DNA of 64,000 nucleotides, from assembly GCA_019636245.1 (NCBI GenBank), contig JAHBXX010000018.1:21119-85118 (forward strand). Reading direction: 5' to 3'. The DNA comes from Planctomycetota bacterium (GTDB lineage Bacteria; Planctomycetota; UBA1135; UBA2386). The position numbers were made by a program, and so were the translations under genes. Under the pieces are notes generated by a model. That model was not told where the DNA came from. It made no database searches and saw only the letters and a program-made list of their open reading frames with translations. Shown one piece after another: positions 42,356 to 51,099 of the stretch; position 1 is the stretch's first letter, and each line of letters begins with the position of its first letter.

Positions 42356-44191
42356 ATGCGCCCCTGGCTGCCCGGCTGCCTCCTCCTCGGTTCCTGCGCC
42401 ACCGTGACCCCAAGCCGTCCCGACACCCCCGACCCGCACAGCTACGCGCGGCCGCACGAGGTCCGCTCCACGCACCTCGACCTCGAGCTCGAACTCGACT
42501 TCGCCCGCGGCATCGTTCGCGGCACGGTCACCCACCATCTCGACCGCCCCGCCGCCGACGCGCCGTTCGTGCTCGACAGCGCCGGGCTGCGGCTGCACGC
42601 GGTCGTCGACCAGGACGGCACCGACCTCGGCTGGCTGGCGGCGCCGGCGCCCGACGCGCTGCTCGGCACGCGGCTCGAGGTGCACCTGCGGCCGACGACG
42701 CGGCGCGTGCACATCCGCTACGAGACCTCGCCCGACGCCGAGGCCATGCAGTGGCTGCTGCCGGAGCAGACGAGCGGCGGCAAGGCGCCGTTCCTGTTCA
42801 CCCAGGGACAACCGATCCTGACCCGCAGCTGGATCCCGCTGCAGGACTCGCCCGCCGTGCGCGTGACGTGGTCGGCGCGCGTCCACGCCCCGCGCGAACT
42901 GGTTCCGGTGATGAGCGCCGACCGCCGCGGCCGCGACGGCGAGGTGCACACCTTCGCGATGACGCATCCGGTGCCCCCGTACCTGATCGCGCTCGCCTGC
43001 GGCGACCTGGTGTCGCGCGCGGTCTCCGATCGCTGCGCCGTCTGGGCCGAGCCCGCGGTGATCGACCTCGCCGCGCGCGAACTCGCCGACATGGAGCGCA
43101 TGGTGCAGGCCGGCGAACGGCTGTTCGGTCCCTACCGCTGGGGCCGCTTCGACGTGCTGATCCTGCCGCCGAGCTTCCCGTTCGGCGGCATGGAGAACCC
43201 GTGCCTGACGTTCGCGACGCCGACGATCCTCGCCGGCGACAAGTCGCTGGTGGCGCTGATCGCCCACGAACTGGCGCACAGCTGGTCGGGCAACCTGGTC
43301 ACCAACGCGACGTGGCGCGACCTCTGGCTGAACGAGGGGTTCACCGTGCACCTCGAGAACCGCATCATGGAGCAGGTCTACGGGCCTGACCGCGCGGCGA
43401 TGGAGGTCGCGCTCGGCATGCAGGACCTCGCCGCCGAGCTGCGCACGCTGCCACCCGACGACCAGGTGCTGCACGTCGACCTGACCGGCCGCCATCCGGA
43501 CGATGCGATGACGCTGGTCCCGTACGAGAAGGGCGCCGCGTTCCTGCGCCGGCTGGAACGGCTCGTCGGCCGGCCGGCGATGGACGCGTTCCTGCGGCAG
43601 TGGTTCGACGAACACGCCTTCCAGAGCGTGACCACGGCGACCTTCCTCGCCTTCCTCGAGCGGCGCCTGCTGCGCGACCGGCCGGACCGCGACCAGGTCG
43701 ACGTGGCCGCCTGGGTGCGCGCCGCCGGGCTGCCGAGCGACGCGCCGGTGCCTGCCAGCGCGCTGTTCGCGGCCGTCGACGGCGAGCTCGCCCGCTGGCG
43801 CGCGGGGGCCCCGGCGACGTCGCTGCACACCGCGGGCTGGGTCACGCAGCAATGGCTGCGCTTCCTCGCCGGCCTCGGCGAACCGCCGGTCGCGCGCCTC
43901 GCGGAACTCGACGCGGCGTTCGGCTTCACGCGCAGCGGCAACAGCGAGATCCTGGCCAGCTGGCTCGGCCTGGCCGTGCGCTGCGGCTACCGCGCCGTCG
44001 ATCCGCGGCTCGAGCTGTTCCTGCTGACGGTCGGCCGGCGCAAGTTCCTGAAGCCGCTCTACGAGGCGCTGCTGGCGAGCGAGGACGGCAAGGCCCGGGC
44101 GCTGGCGATCTACCGCCGGGCGCGGCCGCGCTACCACGCCGTGTCGCAGCGCACGCTCGACGCGCTGCTCGGCTACGAACCGCAGCGCTGA
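42356..44191 (+). CDS. M1-family zinc aminopeptidase, lipoprotein, 611 aa
   Basis: Signal with LLLGSC lipobox (Cys about 14). N-terminal beta saddle domain (about 30-200), then the catalytic domain with FGGMENP (exopeptidase motif), HELAHSW (His304, Glu305, His308) and the third zinc ligand Glu327 in NEGF, exactly 18 residues on. PYEKGAAFLRRLE and the helical C-terminal domain (WLRFLAGL...) match the leukotriene-A4-hydrolase-like branch. Acts outside the cytoplasm on small peptides. Complete triad, so active. Confidence 0.9.
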   Translation: MRPWLPGCLLLGSCATVTPSRPDTPDPHSYARPHEVRSTHLDLELELDFARGIVRGTVTHHLDRPAADAPFVLDSAGLRLHAVVDQDGTDLGWLAAPAPDALLGTRLEVHLRPTTRRVHIRYETSPDAEAMQWLLPEQTSGGKAPFLFTQGQPILTRSWIPLQDSPAVRVTWSARVHAPRELVPVMSADRRGRDGEVHTFAMTHPVPPYLIALACGDLVSRAVSDRCAVWAEPAVIDLAARELADMERMVQAGERLFGPYRWGRFDVLILPPSFPFGGMENPCLTFATPTILAGDKSLVALIAHELAHSWSGNLVTNATWRDLWLNEGFTVHLENRIMEQVYGPDRAAMEVALGMQDLAAELRTLPPDDQVLHVDLTGRHPDDAMTLVPYEKGAAFLRRLERLVGRPAMDAFLRQWFDEHAFQSVTTATFLAFLERRLLRDRPDRDQVDVAAWVRAAGLPSDAPVPASALFAAVDGELARWRAGAPATSLHTAGWVTQQWLRFLAGLGEPPVARLAELDAAFGFTRSGNSEILASWLGLAVRCGYRAVDPRLELFLLTVGRRKFLKPLYEALLASEDGKARALAIYRRARPRYHAVSQRTLDALLGYEPQR

Positions 44192-44230
44192 ATCGGCGCC
44201 GCCAGGGCTCGCATCGCCGCCGCCCGCGGC

Positions 44231-44236
44231 TATCCT
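44231..44236 (+). promoter_or_regulatory. -10 element TATCCT for the 51-residue membrane protein
   Basis: TATCCT ends 10 nt before ATG 44247; a CTCGCA hexamer is 17 nt upstream. Confidence 0.4.
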
Positions 44237-44246
44237 GTCCGGGCCC

Positions 44247-44402
44247 ATGAGCGACTCCAAGCCGCTGCTCGATCCCAAGGAACTGATGCCCGCCGCGCTC
44301 GGCCTCGTGCTCGGGTTCGGCATCCTGGCGTTCTTCGTGCTGCTCGCGATCTCGCTCGGCATGCCGACGCTGGCAGAAGTGCACGCGCTGCCGCGCCAGT
44401 AG
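44247..44402 (+). CDS. Small single-span membrane protein, 51 aa
   Basis: Reads ATG AGC GAC ... CAG TAG: a polar start (SDSKPLLDPKELM), one TM of about 22 residues (residues 15-37, AALGLVLGFGILAFFVLLAISLG), and a short polar tail ending LPRQ. It has its own TATCCT promoter element and fits the 234 nt between the M1 peptidase and polymerase genes. Function unknown; proteins of this build are often subunits or regulators of membrane complexes. Confidence 0.55.
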   Translation: MSDSKPLLDPKELMPAALGLVLGFGILAFFVLLAISLGMPTLAEVHALPRQ

Positions 44403-44425
44403 CGCCGCCACCGCCCGGCGCGCCG

Positions 44426-45682
44426 TCACTTCGTCAGCGACGGCGTGCGCAGCCGGAAGCCGTGCCGCCCGTGCGGCAGCTGCCCCAGCAGCTCCGACGC
44501 CGCGCCGAGCACGACGGCGCCGAAGCCGTGCCGCTGCCGCACGGCGTCCACCGCCGCGAACAGCCGCCGCCGCGCCGCGCCGCCGTCGTCGAACAGCCGA
44601 CCCTGCCGCGCGCCTTCGGCGGCCAGCGACGACAGCGTCACGCCGACGAGCCGCACCAGCACGCGCCGCGCCAGCAGTTCGTCGAGCAACGCCGCGGCGG
44701 CCGCCATCAGCACGTCGGTGCGGTCGGTCGCCGCCGCCAGCGAGCGCGACCGTTCCTGGCCCACGCCGTCGACGTGGTGCAGCCGCACCTGCACGGTGCG
44801 CGCCCGCAGCTGCTGCTGCCGCAGTTCGCTGGCGGCGCGGTCGAGCAGGTAGGCCAGCATCGCGCGCAGGAAGTCGCGCGGCTGCGAGCCGGCGTCGCAA
44901 CGCGGCTCGAACGACGTCTCGCGGCAGATGCTGCGCAGGAGCGGGGTCGACCGGACCGGCGTGTCGTCGAGGCCGCGGCAGCGGCGCCAGATCTCCTCGC
45001 CGCGCGCGCCGAAGCTCTGCCGCAGCAGTTCGCGGTCGAGCGCCCACAGCTCGCGCACCGTGGCGACGCCGACCTGGTGCAGGAGTTCGACGGTGCGCGG
45101 GCCGATGCCGGGCACCTGTTCGACCGCGAACCCGGCCAGGAAGTCGAGCTCGGCGCCGGGCGGCACCTCGCAGATGCCGCCCGGCTTGGCCTTGGTCGTC
45201 GCCAGCCGCGCCACGGTGCGCGTGCTGCCGATGCCCTGCGCGATCGACAGTCCGGTCTCGGCCCGCACCCGCGCCCGCAGTTGCCGGCACAGCGCCACCA
45301 GCGACCGCTCGGAGTCGGCCCGCGTCGGATCGTCGAGCGCCTGGGCGATGCGCAGCGGCACCCCGGTGAGGTCGGCGTAGAAGTCGTCGAGCGAACAGAT
45401 CTCGACCACGGGCGAGAACTGGCGCACCACGCCGGCCACGGCCTGCCGGTAGCGCTCCGCCAGCCGGGAGTCGCCCTCGCGCACGACCAGCTCCGGGCAG
45501 CGGCGCAGCGCTTCGTGCAGCGGCATCGCCGTCTGCACCCCGCGCGCCTTGGCCTCGTACGAACGGGACGCGACCACGCCGGTGCCGACCGCGACCGGCT
45601 TGCCGAGCAGCACCGGATCGCGCAGTTGCTCCACGGTGGCGAGGAAGGCGTCGATGTCGAGGTGCAGGATGCGGCGCGCCAT
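44426..45682 (-). CDS. dinB: Y-family DNA polymerase, DinB-like, 418 aa
   Basis: Translesion polymerase: HLDIDAFLATVEQ (palm/fingers start), SYEAKARGVQTAMP, CSLDDFYADLT catalytic loop, KPGG, PGIGPRTVELL (HhH), then a little-finger domain (about 240-350) and a C-terminal tail with QGRLF resembling a beta-clamp motif. Compared with E. coli DinB, the steric-gate Phe13 is Leu14, catalytic Glu104 is Asp, and Arg49 is Lys. The two Asp metal ligands remain. The protein may be active but with altered sugar selection. TAGGGT ends 7 nt before the ATG. No LexA-type box was recognised. Confidence 0.88.
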   Translation of the reverse strand: MARRILHLDIDAFLATVEQLRDPVLLGKPVAVGTGVVASRSYEAKARGVQTAMPLHEALRRCPELVVREGDSRLAERYRQAVAGVVRQFSPVVEICSLDDFYADLTGVPLRIAQALDDPTRADSERSLVALCRQLRARVRAETGLSIAQGIGSTRTVARLATTKAKPGGICEVPPGAELDFLAGFAVEQVPGIGPRTVELLHQVGVATVRELWALDRELLRQSFGARGEEIWRRCRGLDDTPVRSTPLLRSICRETSFEPRCDAGSQPRDFLRAMLAYLLDRAASELRQQQLRARTVQVRLHHVDGVGQERSRSLAAATDRTDVLMAAAAALLDELLARRVLVRLVGVTLSSLAAEGARQGRLFDDGGAARRRLFAAVDAVRQRHGFGAVVLGAASELLGQLPHGRHGFRLRTPSLTK

Positions 45683-45689
45683 GGCCGCG

Positions 45690-45695
45690 ACCCTA
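45690..45695 (-). promoter_or_regulatory. -10 element TAGGGT for the Y-family polymerase
   Basis: TAGGGT ends 7 nt before the start codon; no strong -35 recognised. The 192-nt gap (45683-45874) upstream also has a TCAGG/CCTGA inverted repeat (45761-45772). Confidence 0.5.
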
Positions 45696-45874
45696 ACGGA
45701 TCACGAACACGATTCCAGCCCGGCCGCCGGCGGCGCTCTGCGGCGTTTCCCACGCTCGCGTCAGGAACCTGAGGAGAGTCTTCCAACCCCCTGCGGCCAA
45801 GCTGCTTCCACCCTGGACAACCCGTGGAGAACGGCGCCCTGGGGAATCTCCTGTGGATTGTCCCGGCCGGTCCT

Positions 45875-46606
45875 TCAGGCGAGCGGCAGCCGGAAGCAGC
45901 GCAACTCCGGCACGCTGCCCCGCAGCGCGGCGGCCGCCACGAACTCGGGTCCCGGCGACACGTCCAGCAGGACCCAGTCGGCCGCCCGCTCGCCGCCGCC
46001 GCGGCAGGCCAGGAACTCCGGCCGTTCGCCGAGGCTGACGTCGAAGGTGTCGAGCGGCATCGCCAGCCCCAGCCCGAGTGCCTTGATGTAGGCCTCCTTG
46101 CGCGTCCAGCAGCGGTAGAACGCCAGCTGCCGGCCGGCCTCGGGCAGCGCGTCGAGGGCGGCGAACTCGGTCGGCGAGAAGTGCCGCTGCGCGATCGCCG
46201 TCAGGCTCTCGAGGTGCCGCACCTTCTCGACGTCGATGCCGACCTCGCTGCCGGCCAGCGCGACCAGCGCCAGCTTGCCCGAGTGCGACAGGTTGAAGAA
46301 CGGTCCGGCGCCGGCGACGTACGGTTTGCCGCGTGGCCCCTGCGTGAACTCCACCGCCGTCGGCGGCACCCCCAGGTAGCCGCCGAGGATGGTGCGCAAG
46401 GCGCCGTGCCCGATCTGGTAGCGGCGCTGGTGGTCGGCGAAGCGGAACCGCGCCGCCCGTTCGCGTTCCTTCGCCGACAGCAGCGCGGCCAGCGCGCCCG
46501 GCTCGCCGTGCAGCGGCACCGCCCAGACGTGCACCTCGCGCGCGCCCAGCGGCACCTCGCCGGGGGACGCCAGGGCGAACGTCGGATGCAGCGCGAAGTC
46601 GTCCAT
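45875..46606 (-). CDS. Sfp-type 4'-phosphopantetheinyl transferase, 243 aa
   Basis: Activates acyl-carrier domains by adding the CoA arm. GIDVEKVRHLE (Mg ligands Asp and Glu), FFNLSHSGKLALVAL (substrate His), and WTRKEAYIKALGLGL (catalytic Glu/Lys) are all intact. Two-domain Sfp length, so broad-type rather than AcpS. No PKS, NRPS or ACP gene is nearby; it may be the cell's only such enzyme. It follows the BNR-like gene by 15 nt. Confidence 0.9.
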   Translation of the reverse strand: MDDFALHPTFALASPGEVPLGAREVHVWAVPLHGEPGALAALLSAKERERAARFRFADHQRRYQIGHGALRTILGGYLGVPPTAVEFTQGPRGKPYVAGAGPFFNLSHSGKLALVALAGSEVGIDVEKVRHLESLTAIAQRHFSPTEFAALDALPEAGRQLAFYRCWTRKEAYIKALGLGLAMPLDTFDVSLGERPEFLACRGGGERAADWVLLDVSPGPEFVAAAALRGSVPELRCFRLPLA

Positions 46607-46621
46607 GCGGCGCCGCAGAGC

Positions 46622-47728
46622 CTAGCCATCGCGCCGCGCCGGCGACAACCGGTCGGGCTGGAATCGAGCGATGCGTCCGGCGGCGCCGCAGGCCCACACG
46701 CTGCCGTCGGCGGCGCGGGCGAGGCTGTGGAAGCCGATCGCCGAGACCGGCTGCCAGCGGCGACCGCCATCGGTCGACAGGCAGGTGCCGTTCGGCCCGG
46801 TGGCGAGCACCCGCTCGCCGTCGAGCCAGCACACCGCCGAGCGATAGCCGCCCGCCCCTGGCGCCGACTGCCAGGTGGCGCCACCGTCGGCGCTGCACGC
46901 CGCGGTGCCGTCGACCGCCTGCGGATCGGCGTAGTCGCCACCCACGACCACGAGTCGCTGGCCGCGCACCGCCAGCGCGAACGCGCCGCGCGTCGCGGCA
47001 CCCTGTGCCATCGGCAACGCCACCGCACGCGGCGCGCCATCGGCCGGCAGCCAGAGGCAACGCGCCACGCTGCCGCCGGTGACCACCCACGCCGGCGCGG
47101 CGGCATCGTCCCCCACTGCCGCGCAGGCGCCGCTGGCCGCGAAGCAGGCCTCGCCCACGGTCGCGGCGGGCAGGGCCGCCGGGTCGACGTGCCGCCAGGT
47201 GCGGCCGGCATCGGCGCTGCGCCACACGCCGAACCCGCCGTCGATCGGATCGGCGACCAGGAACCCGTTCTCGCCGGCGAACGCCAGCGCGTCGAAGAAC
47301 GCCTCGGGCCGGGCATCGGCGAGCACGACCGTCCAGGTCCGGCCGGCGTCCTCGGTGCGGTAGACGCGCGCCGGTTGGCCGGCGACCATCGCCAGCGCCG
47401 CCGTGGCGCCGAACGCCTCGAGGTCGCGGAAGTCGCAGCGCTCGCCGCCGGGCGGCGCCACCGCCCGCCACGAAGCGCCGCCGTCCTCGGTGCGCCACAG
47501 CGCGCCATCGCTGCCGCCGACCCAGGCGATGCGAGCGTCGACGACGGCCAGGGCGCGCAGGCTCGCGGTGGTCGGCGACGCGAGCAGCGTCCAAGGCTCG
47601 GCGGCGGCGGGCGGCAGCGGGCCGGCGCAGGCCGCGGCGCCCGCGAAGGTCGCCGCCCACGCGGCCCGCTGTCCACGGGCACGGCCGGGGCCCGGCGGCG
47701 GCAACGGTCGTCGGCGACGCCAGCGCAC
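46622..47728 (-). CDS. Exported BNR/Ycf48-like beta-propeller protein, 368 aa
   Basis: Arg-rich start then Ala-rich hydrophobic stretch ending near PAAAEPW: an export signal. The rest repeats RTEDGGASWRAV, RTEDAGRTWTVV, RSADAGRTWRHV, SADGGATWQS and STDGGRRWQPV, i.e. the Asp-box repeats of a sialidase-type propeller, as in Ycf48/HCF136-like proteins. No sialidase catalytic set is evident. Four nt separate it from the HEAT-repeat gene upstream, so the two are co-transcribed. Confidence 0.75.
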   Translation of the reverse strand: MRWRRRRPLPPPGPGRARGQRAAWAATFAGAAACAGPLPPAAAEPWTLLASPTTASLRALAVVDARIAWVGGSDGALWRTEDGGASWRAVAPPGGERCDFRDLEAFGATAALAMVAGQPARVYRTEDAGRTWTVVLADARPEAFFDALAFAGENGFLVADPIDGGFGVWRSADAGRTWRHVDPAALPAATVGEACFAASGACAAVGDDAAAPAWVVTGGSVARCLWLPADGAPRAVALPMAQGAATRGAFALAVRGQRLVVVGGDYADPQAVDGTAACSADGGATWQSAPGAGGYRSAVCWLDGERVLATGPNGTCLSTDGGRRWQPVSAIGFHSLARAADGSVWACGAAGRIARFQPDRLSPARRDG

Positions 47729-47732
47729 CGCG

Positions 47733-49409
47733 TCAGAAGAAGTCGGTCAGGAAGTCGGTGAACAGCGCCGCCATGCCCGGCGCCTCGCCGGCGCGGGCGT
47801 TCTTCAGCCGCAGCGCGTCGTCGAGGGTCAGCAGGTGCAGGGTCAGCTGGTTCAACGCCAGCACCCGCAGCTGCGGCAGTTCCTCGCGGTCGAACAGCAC
47901 CTGCCGCAGCAGGTCGCCGCCGCGCTGCTTCAGCGCCGCGTCGCGGCGATCGACGGCGATGCCGCCGATGGTCGGCAGCAGCCAGGCCCGACGGCGCCAG
48001 TCGGCGCGCTCCAGCCGCGCCCAGGCGGCGAACACCGCATCCTCGGCGCCGCGCAGGTTCAGCAGCAGCGTCGGCACGTAGTTCCAGGTCGTGAACGGCC
48101 CGGCGGCGCCGCGGGCGACCAGCAGTTCGGGGCCGAGGAACAGCTCCACCAGCGCCGCGGCCGCCGCCGGCGAGCCGTTCTGCGCCAGCGCCTGCAGGAA
48201 CGGCCGGCCCTCGCCCGACGGCGCCTTGCGGAACCGGGCCATCAGCTCGGGCACGCAGCGGGGGTCGCCGCTGGTGGCGAGCTGCTGCAGCAGCAGCTGC
48301 AGCCGCGTGCCGCCCGCCGTCGCCAGCTCGCGCAGCATCGCCCCGACCACGGCGCCGCGCCCGCGGCGCGTCAGCTCGCGCAGGGCGATGCCGCGCGTCT
48401 CCCAGGCCTCGTCCGGCATCGCCAGCGTCTCGTAGACGTCGGCGATGTCGTCGCCGTCGACGCGCACCAGCGCGCGCGCCAGTTCGTAGCGGACCTCGGC
48501 CCGCTCGTGCGTCGACGCCCGCAGCAGGTCGGAGCGCAGCGGGCCGAGGTCGCCATGCGTGCCGTGCCGGATCGCCAGCTGCAGCATGGGCAGGTCCTCG
48601 CCCTGCAGCGCCTCGTGCAGCCAGGTCGTGCCGATGCCGTCGCCGGCGGCGTGCAGCACCCCGGCCAGGATCGCCTTGAACTCGCCGATCGCCTCGTGCC
48701 AGCGACCGCGCAGCACGAGCGCCGCCTGCTTGGGCGGCAGCTGCAGGGCCTCCTTCAGCACCTGATCGCGCACGACGGTCGGGTAGTCGGCCATCATGAC
48801 GTCGCGCAGGACCGGCGCCGCGTCGTCGCCGAGCCGCCGCCGCACCGCCTCGAGCCAGCCGGCGCGGGCCCGCGCGTCCATGTGGTCGAACCAGCCCTGC
48901 ATCTGCCGCAGCGTGGCCGGGCGCGCGCACGCCGCCAGCGACAGGAACGCCGCCTGGCGCACGCCGGGATTGCCGTGCTCGGCCGCGCGGCGCAGCGCCG
49001 GTTCGAGGGCTTCGTCGGCCATCCGGCCCATCGCCTCGACGGCGTTGCGGACCACGTCGACCAGGCCCGGGTTGGCGAACGCGCGGTCCATCGTCTCGAC
49101 CAGCGGCTCGACCGCGTCCTCGGGCGCCCGCCAGAAGAACTCCGTCGCCATGTGCCACGCCTCGCTGCGCACGTTGCCCTGCAGGTTGGCGCACACCTGC
49201 TGCAGCATCTGCCGCCGCGTGCGTTCGTAGACCCGGCCGTGCGGGTGCGGGTAGCTCAGCTCGGCCGGGAAGTCGGCGTGGAACGGCTCGAGCCGGTAGC
49301 GGTTGCCGGTCGCCGCGGCCTGGGCGGGCGCCGCCTGTGCGGCCGCTGCCATCGGCAGCACCGCGACCGCGGCCGCCGCAGCCGCCCTCCGGACCAGGTT
49401 CGTCAGCAT
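47733..49409 (-). CDS. Exported HEAT-repeat protein, 558 aa
   Basis: Signal peptide (1-27, AAAAVAVLPMAAAAQA). From about 60 to the end there are helical pairs of HEAT type, for example LVDVVRNAVEAMGRMADEAL, NPGVRQAAFLSLAACARP and GVLHAAGDG-linked repeats. No enzymatic motif. Such planctomycete proteins are periplasmic or paryphoplasmic scaffolds. TAGTCT ends exactly 6 nt before ATG 49409. The propeller and phosphopantetheinyl transferase genes follow at 4 and 15 nt, so this is likely the operon head. Confidence 0.78.
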   Translation of the reverse strand: MLTNLVRRAAAAAAVAVLPMAAAAQAAPAQAAATGNRYRLEPFHADFPAELSYPHPHGRVYERTRRQMLQQVCANLQGNVRSEAWHMATEFFWRAPEDAVEPLVETMDRAFANPGLVDVVRNAVEAMGRMADEALEPALRRAAEHGNPGVRQAAFLSLAACARPATLRQMQGWFDHMDARARAGWLEAVRRRLGDDAAPVLRDVMMADYPTVVRDQVLKEALQLPPKQAALVLRGRWHEAIGEFKAILAGVLHAAGDGIGTTWLHEALQGEDLPMLQLAIRHGTHGDLGPLRSDLLRASTHERAEVRYELARALVRVDGDDIADVYETLAMPDEAWETRGIALRELTRRGRGAVVGAMLRELATAGGTRLQLLLQQLATSGDPRCVPELMARFRKAPSGEGRPFLQALAQNGSPAAAAALVELFLGPELLVARGAAGPFTTWNYVPTLLLNLRGAEDAVFAAWARLERADWRRRAWLLPTIGGIAVDRRDAALKQRGGDLLRQVLFDREELPQLRVLALNQLTLHLLTLDDALRLKNARAGEAPGMAALFTDFLTDFF

Positions 49410-49415
49410 GCGGGC

Positions 49416-49421
49416 AGACTA
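49416..49421 (-). promoter_or_regulatory. -10 element TAGTCT for the HEAT-repeat operon
   Basis: TAGTCT ends 6 nt before the ATG; GTGACC, close to TTGACA, lies 17 nt further upstream (49439-49444). Confidence 0.55.
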
Positions 49422-49453
49422 TCCCACCGCTCCGGGGCGGTCACTGCGCCCGT

Positions 49454-51022
49454 TCAACGCGGCGGCTGCAGCAGACCCTGGACGTGCAGCAGCGCGCTCT
49501 CGGCGACGCGGTAGTCGAGCTGGTTGCGCAGGTGGCGGCTCTGCGCCTCGCTGAGTTCCTGCAGCCGGCGCTGCACCTCGAACGCCGTCGACGCGCCGAC
49601 GCGCAGCTTGATGCGCTCGGTCTCGAGGTTGGTCGCGGCCAGGCGCACCGACTCGGCGCTGGCGGCGATGCTCTGCGCCAGCGCCGACAGGTTGCGCACC
49701 GCGTCGCGGACCTCGCGCGTCACCTGCAGCGTGGCGGCGTGCAGCTCGCGCCGCTGGCGCTCGACCTCGAGCCCCGCCCGCTGCCGCCGCGCCCGGGCGG
49801 CGTGGTTGCCGATCGGGATCGAGAACTCGAGCCGCAGCGACCAGTCGGGATACTGCTGGTCGACCGAATCGCCGAACGCCGAGGCGAAGCTGGCCTGCGA
49901 GCCCGGCACCAGCGGATCGGTCGTGCTGACGCCGGCGCTCGAGTAGCTGCCGATCAGGTCGAGGTTCGGCAGCACGTCGCGTTCGGCCTCGAGCTGCGCC
50001 ACCTCGGCGGCGGCGACGGCGCTGCGCAGCGCCCGCAGGTCGGGCCGCTGCAGCAGCGCGACCTCGACCAGCGGCACGTAGGGCAACTCGTCGGCCTGCG
50101 GCGTCACGGCGATCGCGCTCGTCGGCCGCAGGTTGAAGTTCCACAGCTGCGGGTCGGCGCCGTCGAACAGCAGCTGCCGCAGCTCGTCCTCGCGCGCCCT
50201 GATCGCGTTCTCGGCGACGATGCGCTGCTCGAGCCGGCGCGCCACCTCGCTCTCGTCGGCGACGCGGTCGCGCGGCGCCAGCTCCCGCACGCGGATGCGC
50301 TCCTCGGTGATGCGCAGCTGCTCGCGCGCGACCGCCAGCGCCGAGTCGACGACGCGCCAGTTCTCGCGCGCGAACACCAGTTCCCAATAGGCCTGCACGA
50401 TGCGCAGCAGCGTGTCCTGCACCGTGCGGTCGAACCGGTGGTCGGCCTGCGCCTGCTGGTAGCGCGCCGTCGCGACCGGCGCCAGGTTGTAGTCCGTCCA
50501 GGCGCTGCGCAGCAGCGGCTGGCGGAAGCTCGCCACCCACTCCGAGCTGAACTGGCGATCGGGAAACGCCTGCGAGCCCGAGGAGTCGAAGCGCGCCGGC
50601 CGGAACGCGAGGTCGAACAGGCCGCCGGTGACCACGCGCTGCCGCCAGCCCACCGTCGCGTCGAGCGTCTGCGAGCTCAGCGACGGCTGGAACAGGTTGC
50701 GACCCGGTGTCTCGGCGTCGCGGTAGCCGACCGAGCCGTACAGCTCCGGCTCGAACCCGGCCTCGGCGAAGATCTGGTCCAGCCGCGCCTGCTGCGGCAC
50801 CACCTCGGCGGCGCGCAGGCTGGCGTTGTGCAGGCGACCGAGCTGCAGCACGTCCTCGAGCGACAAGAGGCGCACCGGCGCGCCACGCCGGTCGGCCTCG
50901 GCGTCGATCGGGATCGGCGGCTGCGGCTCCTGCGCCACCGGCGCCTGCGCGCGCAGCGCCGCCGGCACGACCAGGCCGGTGGCGAACAGGACGAGGAACC
51001 AACGCGGAGCCGCGGTCACCAT
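49454..51022 (-). CDS. TolC-family outer-membrane efflux protein, 522 aa
   Basis: Signal peptide to about residue 26 (VPAALRAQ). Two TolC-like repeats follow of long amphipathic helices and beta segments: LEDVLQLGRLHNASLRAAEV ... WRQRVVTGGLFDLAF ... and VEVALLQRPDLRALRSAVAAAEVAQLEAERDV. The RPDLR and long Arg/Glu/Ala helices are typical. Forms the outer-membrane channel of efflux or type I secretion systems. No inner-membrane pump or adaptor gene is beside it, so it is an orphan. ATG 51022 used; GTG 51031, three codons upstream with a TAGGTC 10 nt before it, is equally plausible. Confidence 0.85.
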   Translation of the reverse strand: MVTAAPRWFLVLFATGLVVPAALRAQAPVAQEPQPPIPIDAEADRRGAPVRLLSLEDVLQLGRLHNASLRAAEVVPQQARLDQIFAEAGFEPELYGSVGYRDAETPGRNLFQPSLSSQTLDATVGWRQRVVTGGLFDLAFRPARFDSSGSQAFPDRQFSSEWVASFRQPLLRSAWTDYNLAPVATARYQQAQADHRFDRTVQDTLLRIVQAYWELVFARENWRVVDSALAVAREQLRITEERIRVRELAPRDRVADESEVARRLEQRIVAENAIRAREDELRQLLFDGADPQLWNFNLRPTSAIAVTPQADELPYVPLVEVALLQRPDLRALRSAVAAAEVAQLEAERDVLPNLDLIGSYSSAGVSTTDPLVPGSQASFASAFGDSVDQQYPDWSLRLEFSIPIGNHAARARRQRAGLEVERQRRELHAATLQVTREVRDAVRNLSALAQSIAASAESVRLAATNLETERIKLRVGASTAFEVQRRLQELSEAQSRHLRNQLDYRVAESALLHVQGLLQPPR

Positions 51023-51099
51023 GGCGTGCACGAGCGAAGCCGACCTAGGTACCCGACCCCACCGGCGAAGCCCAGGGAAAAGGTCGCGCCGCGCCGGCG

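Noticed and set aside
51023..51031. GTG 51031 as definite start of the TolC-like gene
   Set aside because: Adds only three residues; promoter-like TAGGTC spacing favours it slightly, but ATG 51022 gives the usual signal peptide. Left open.
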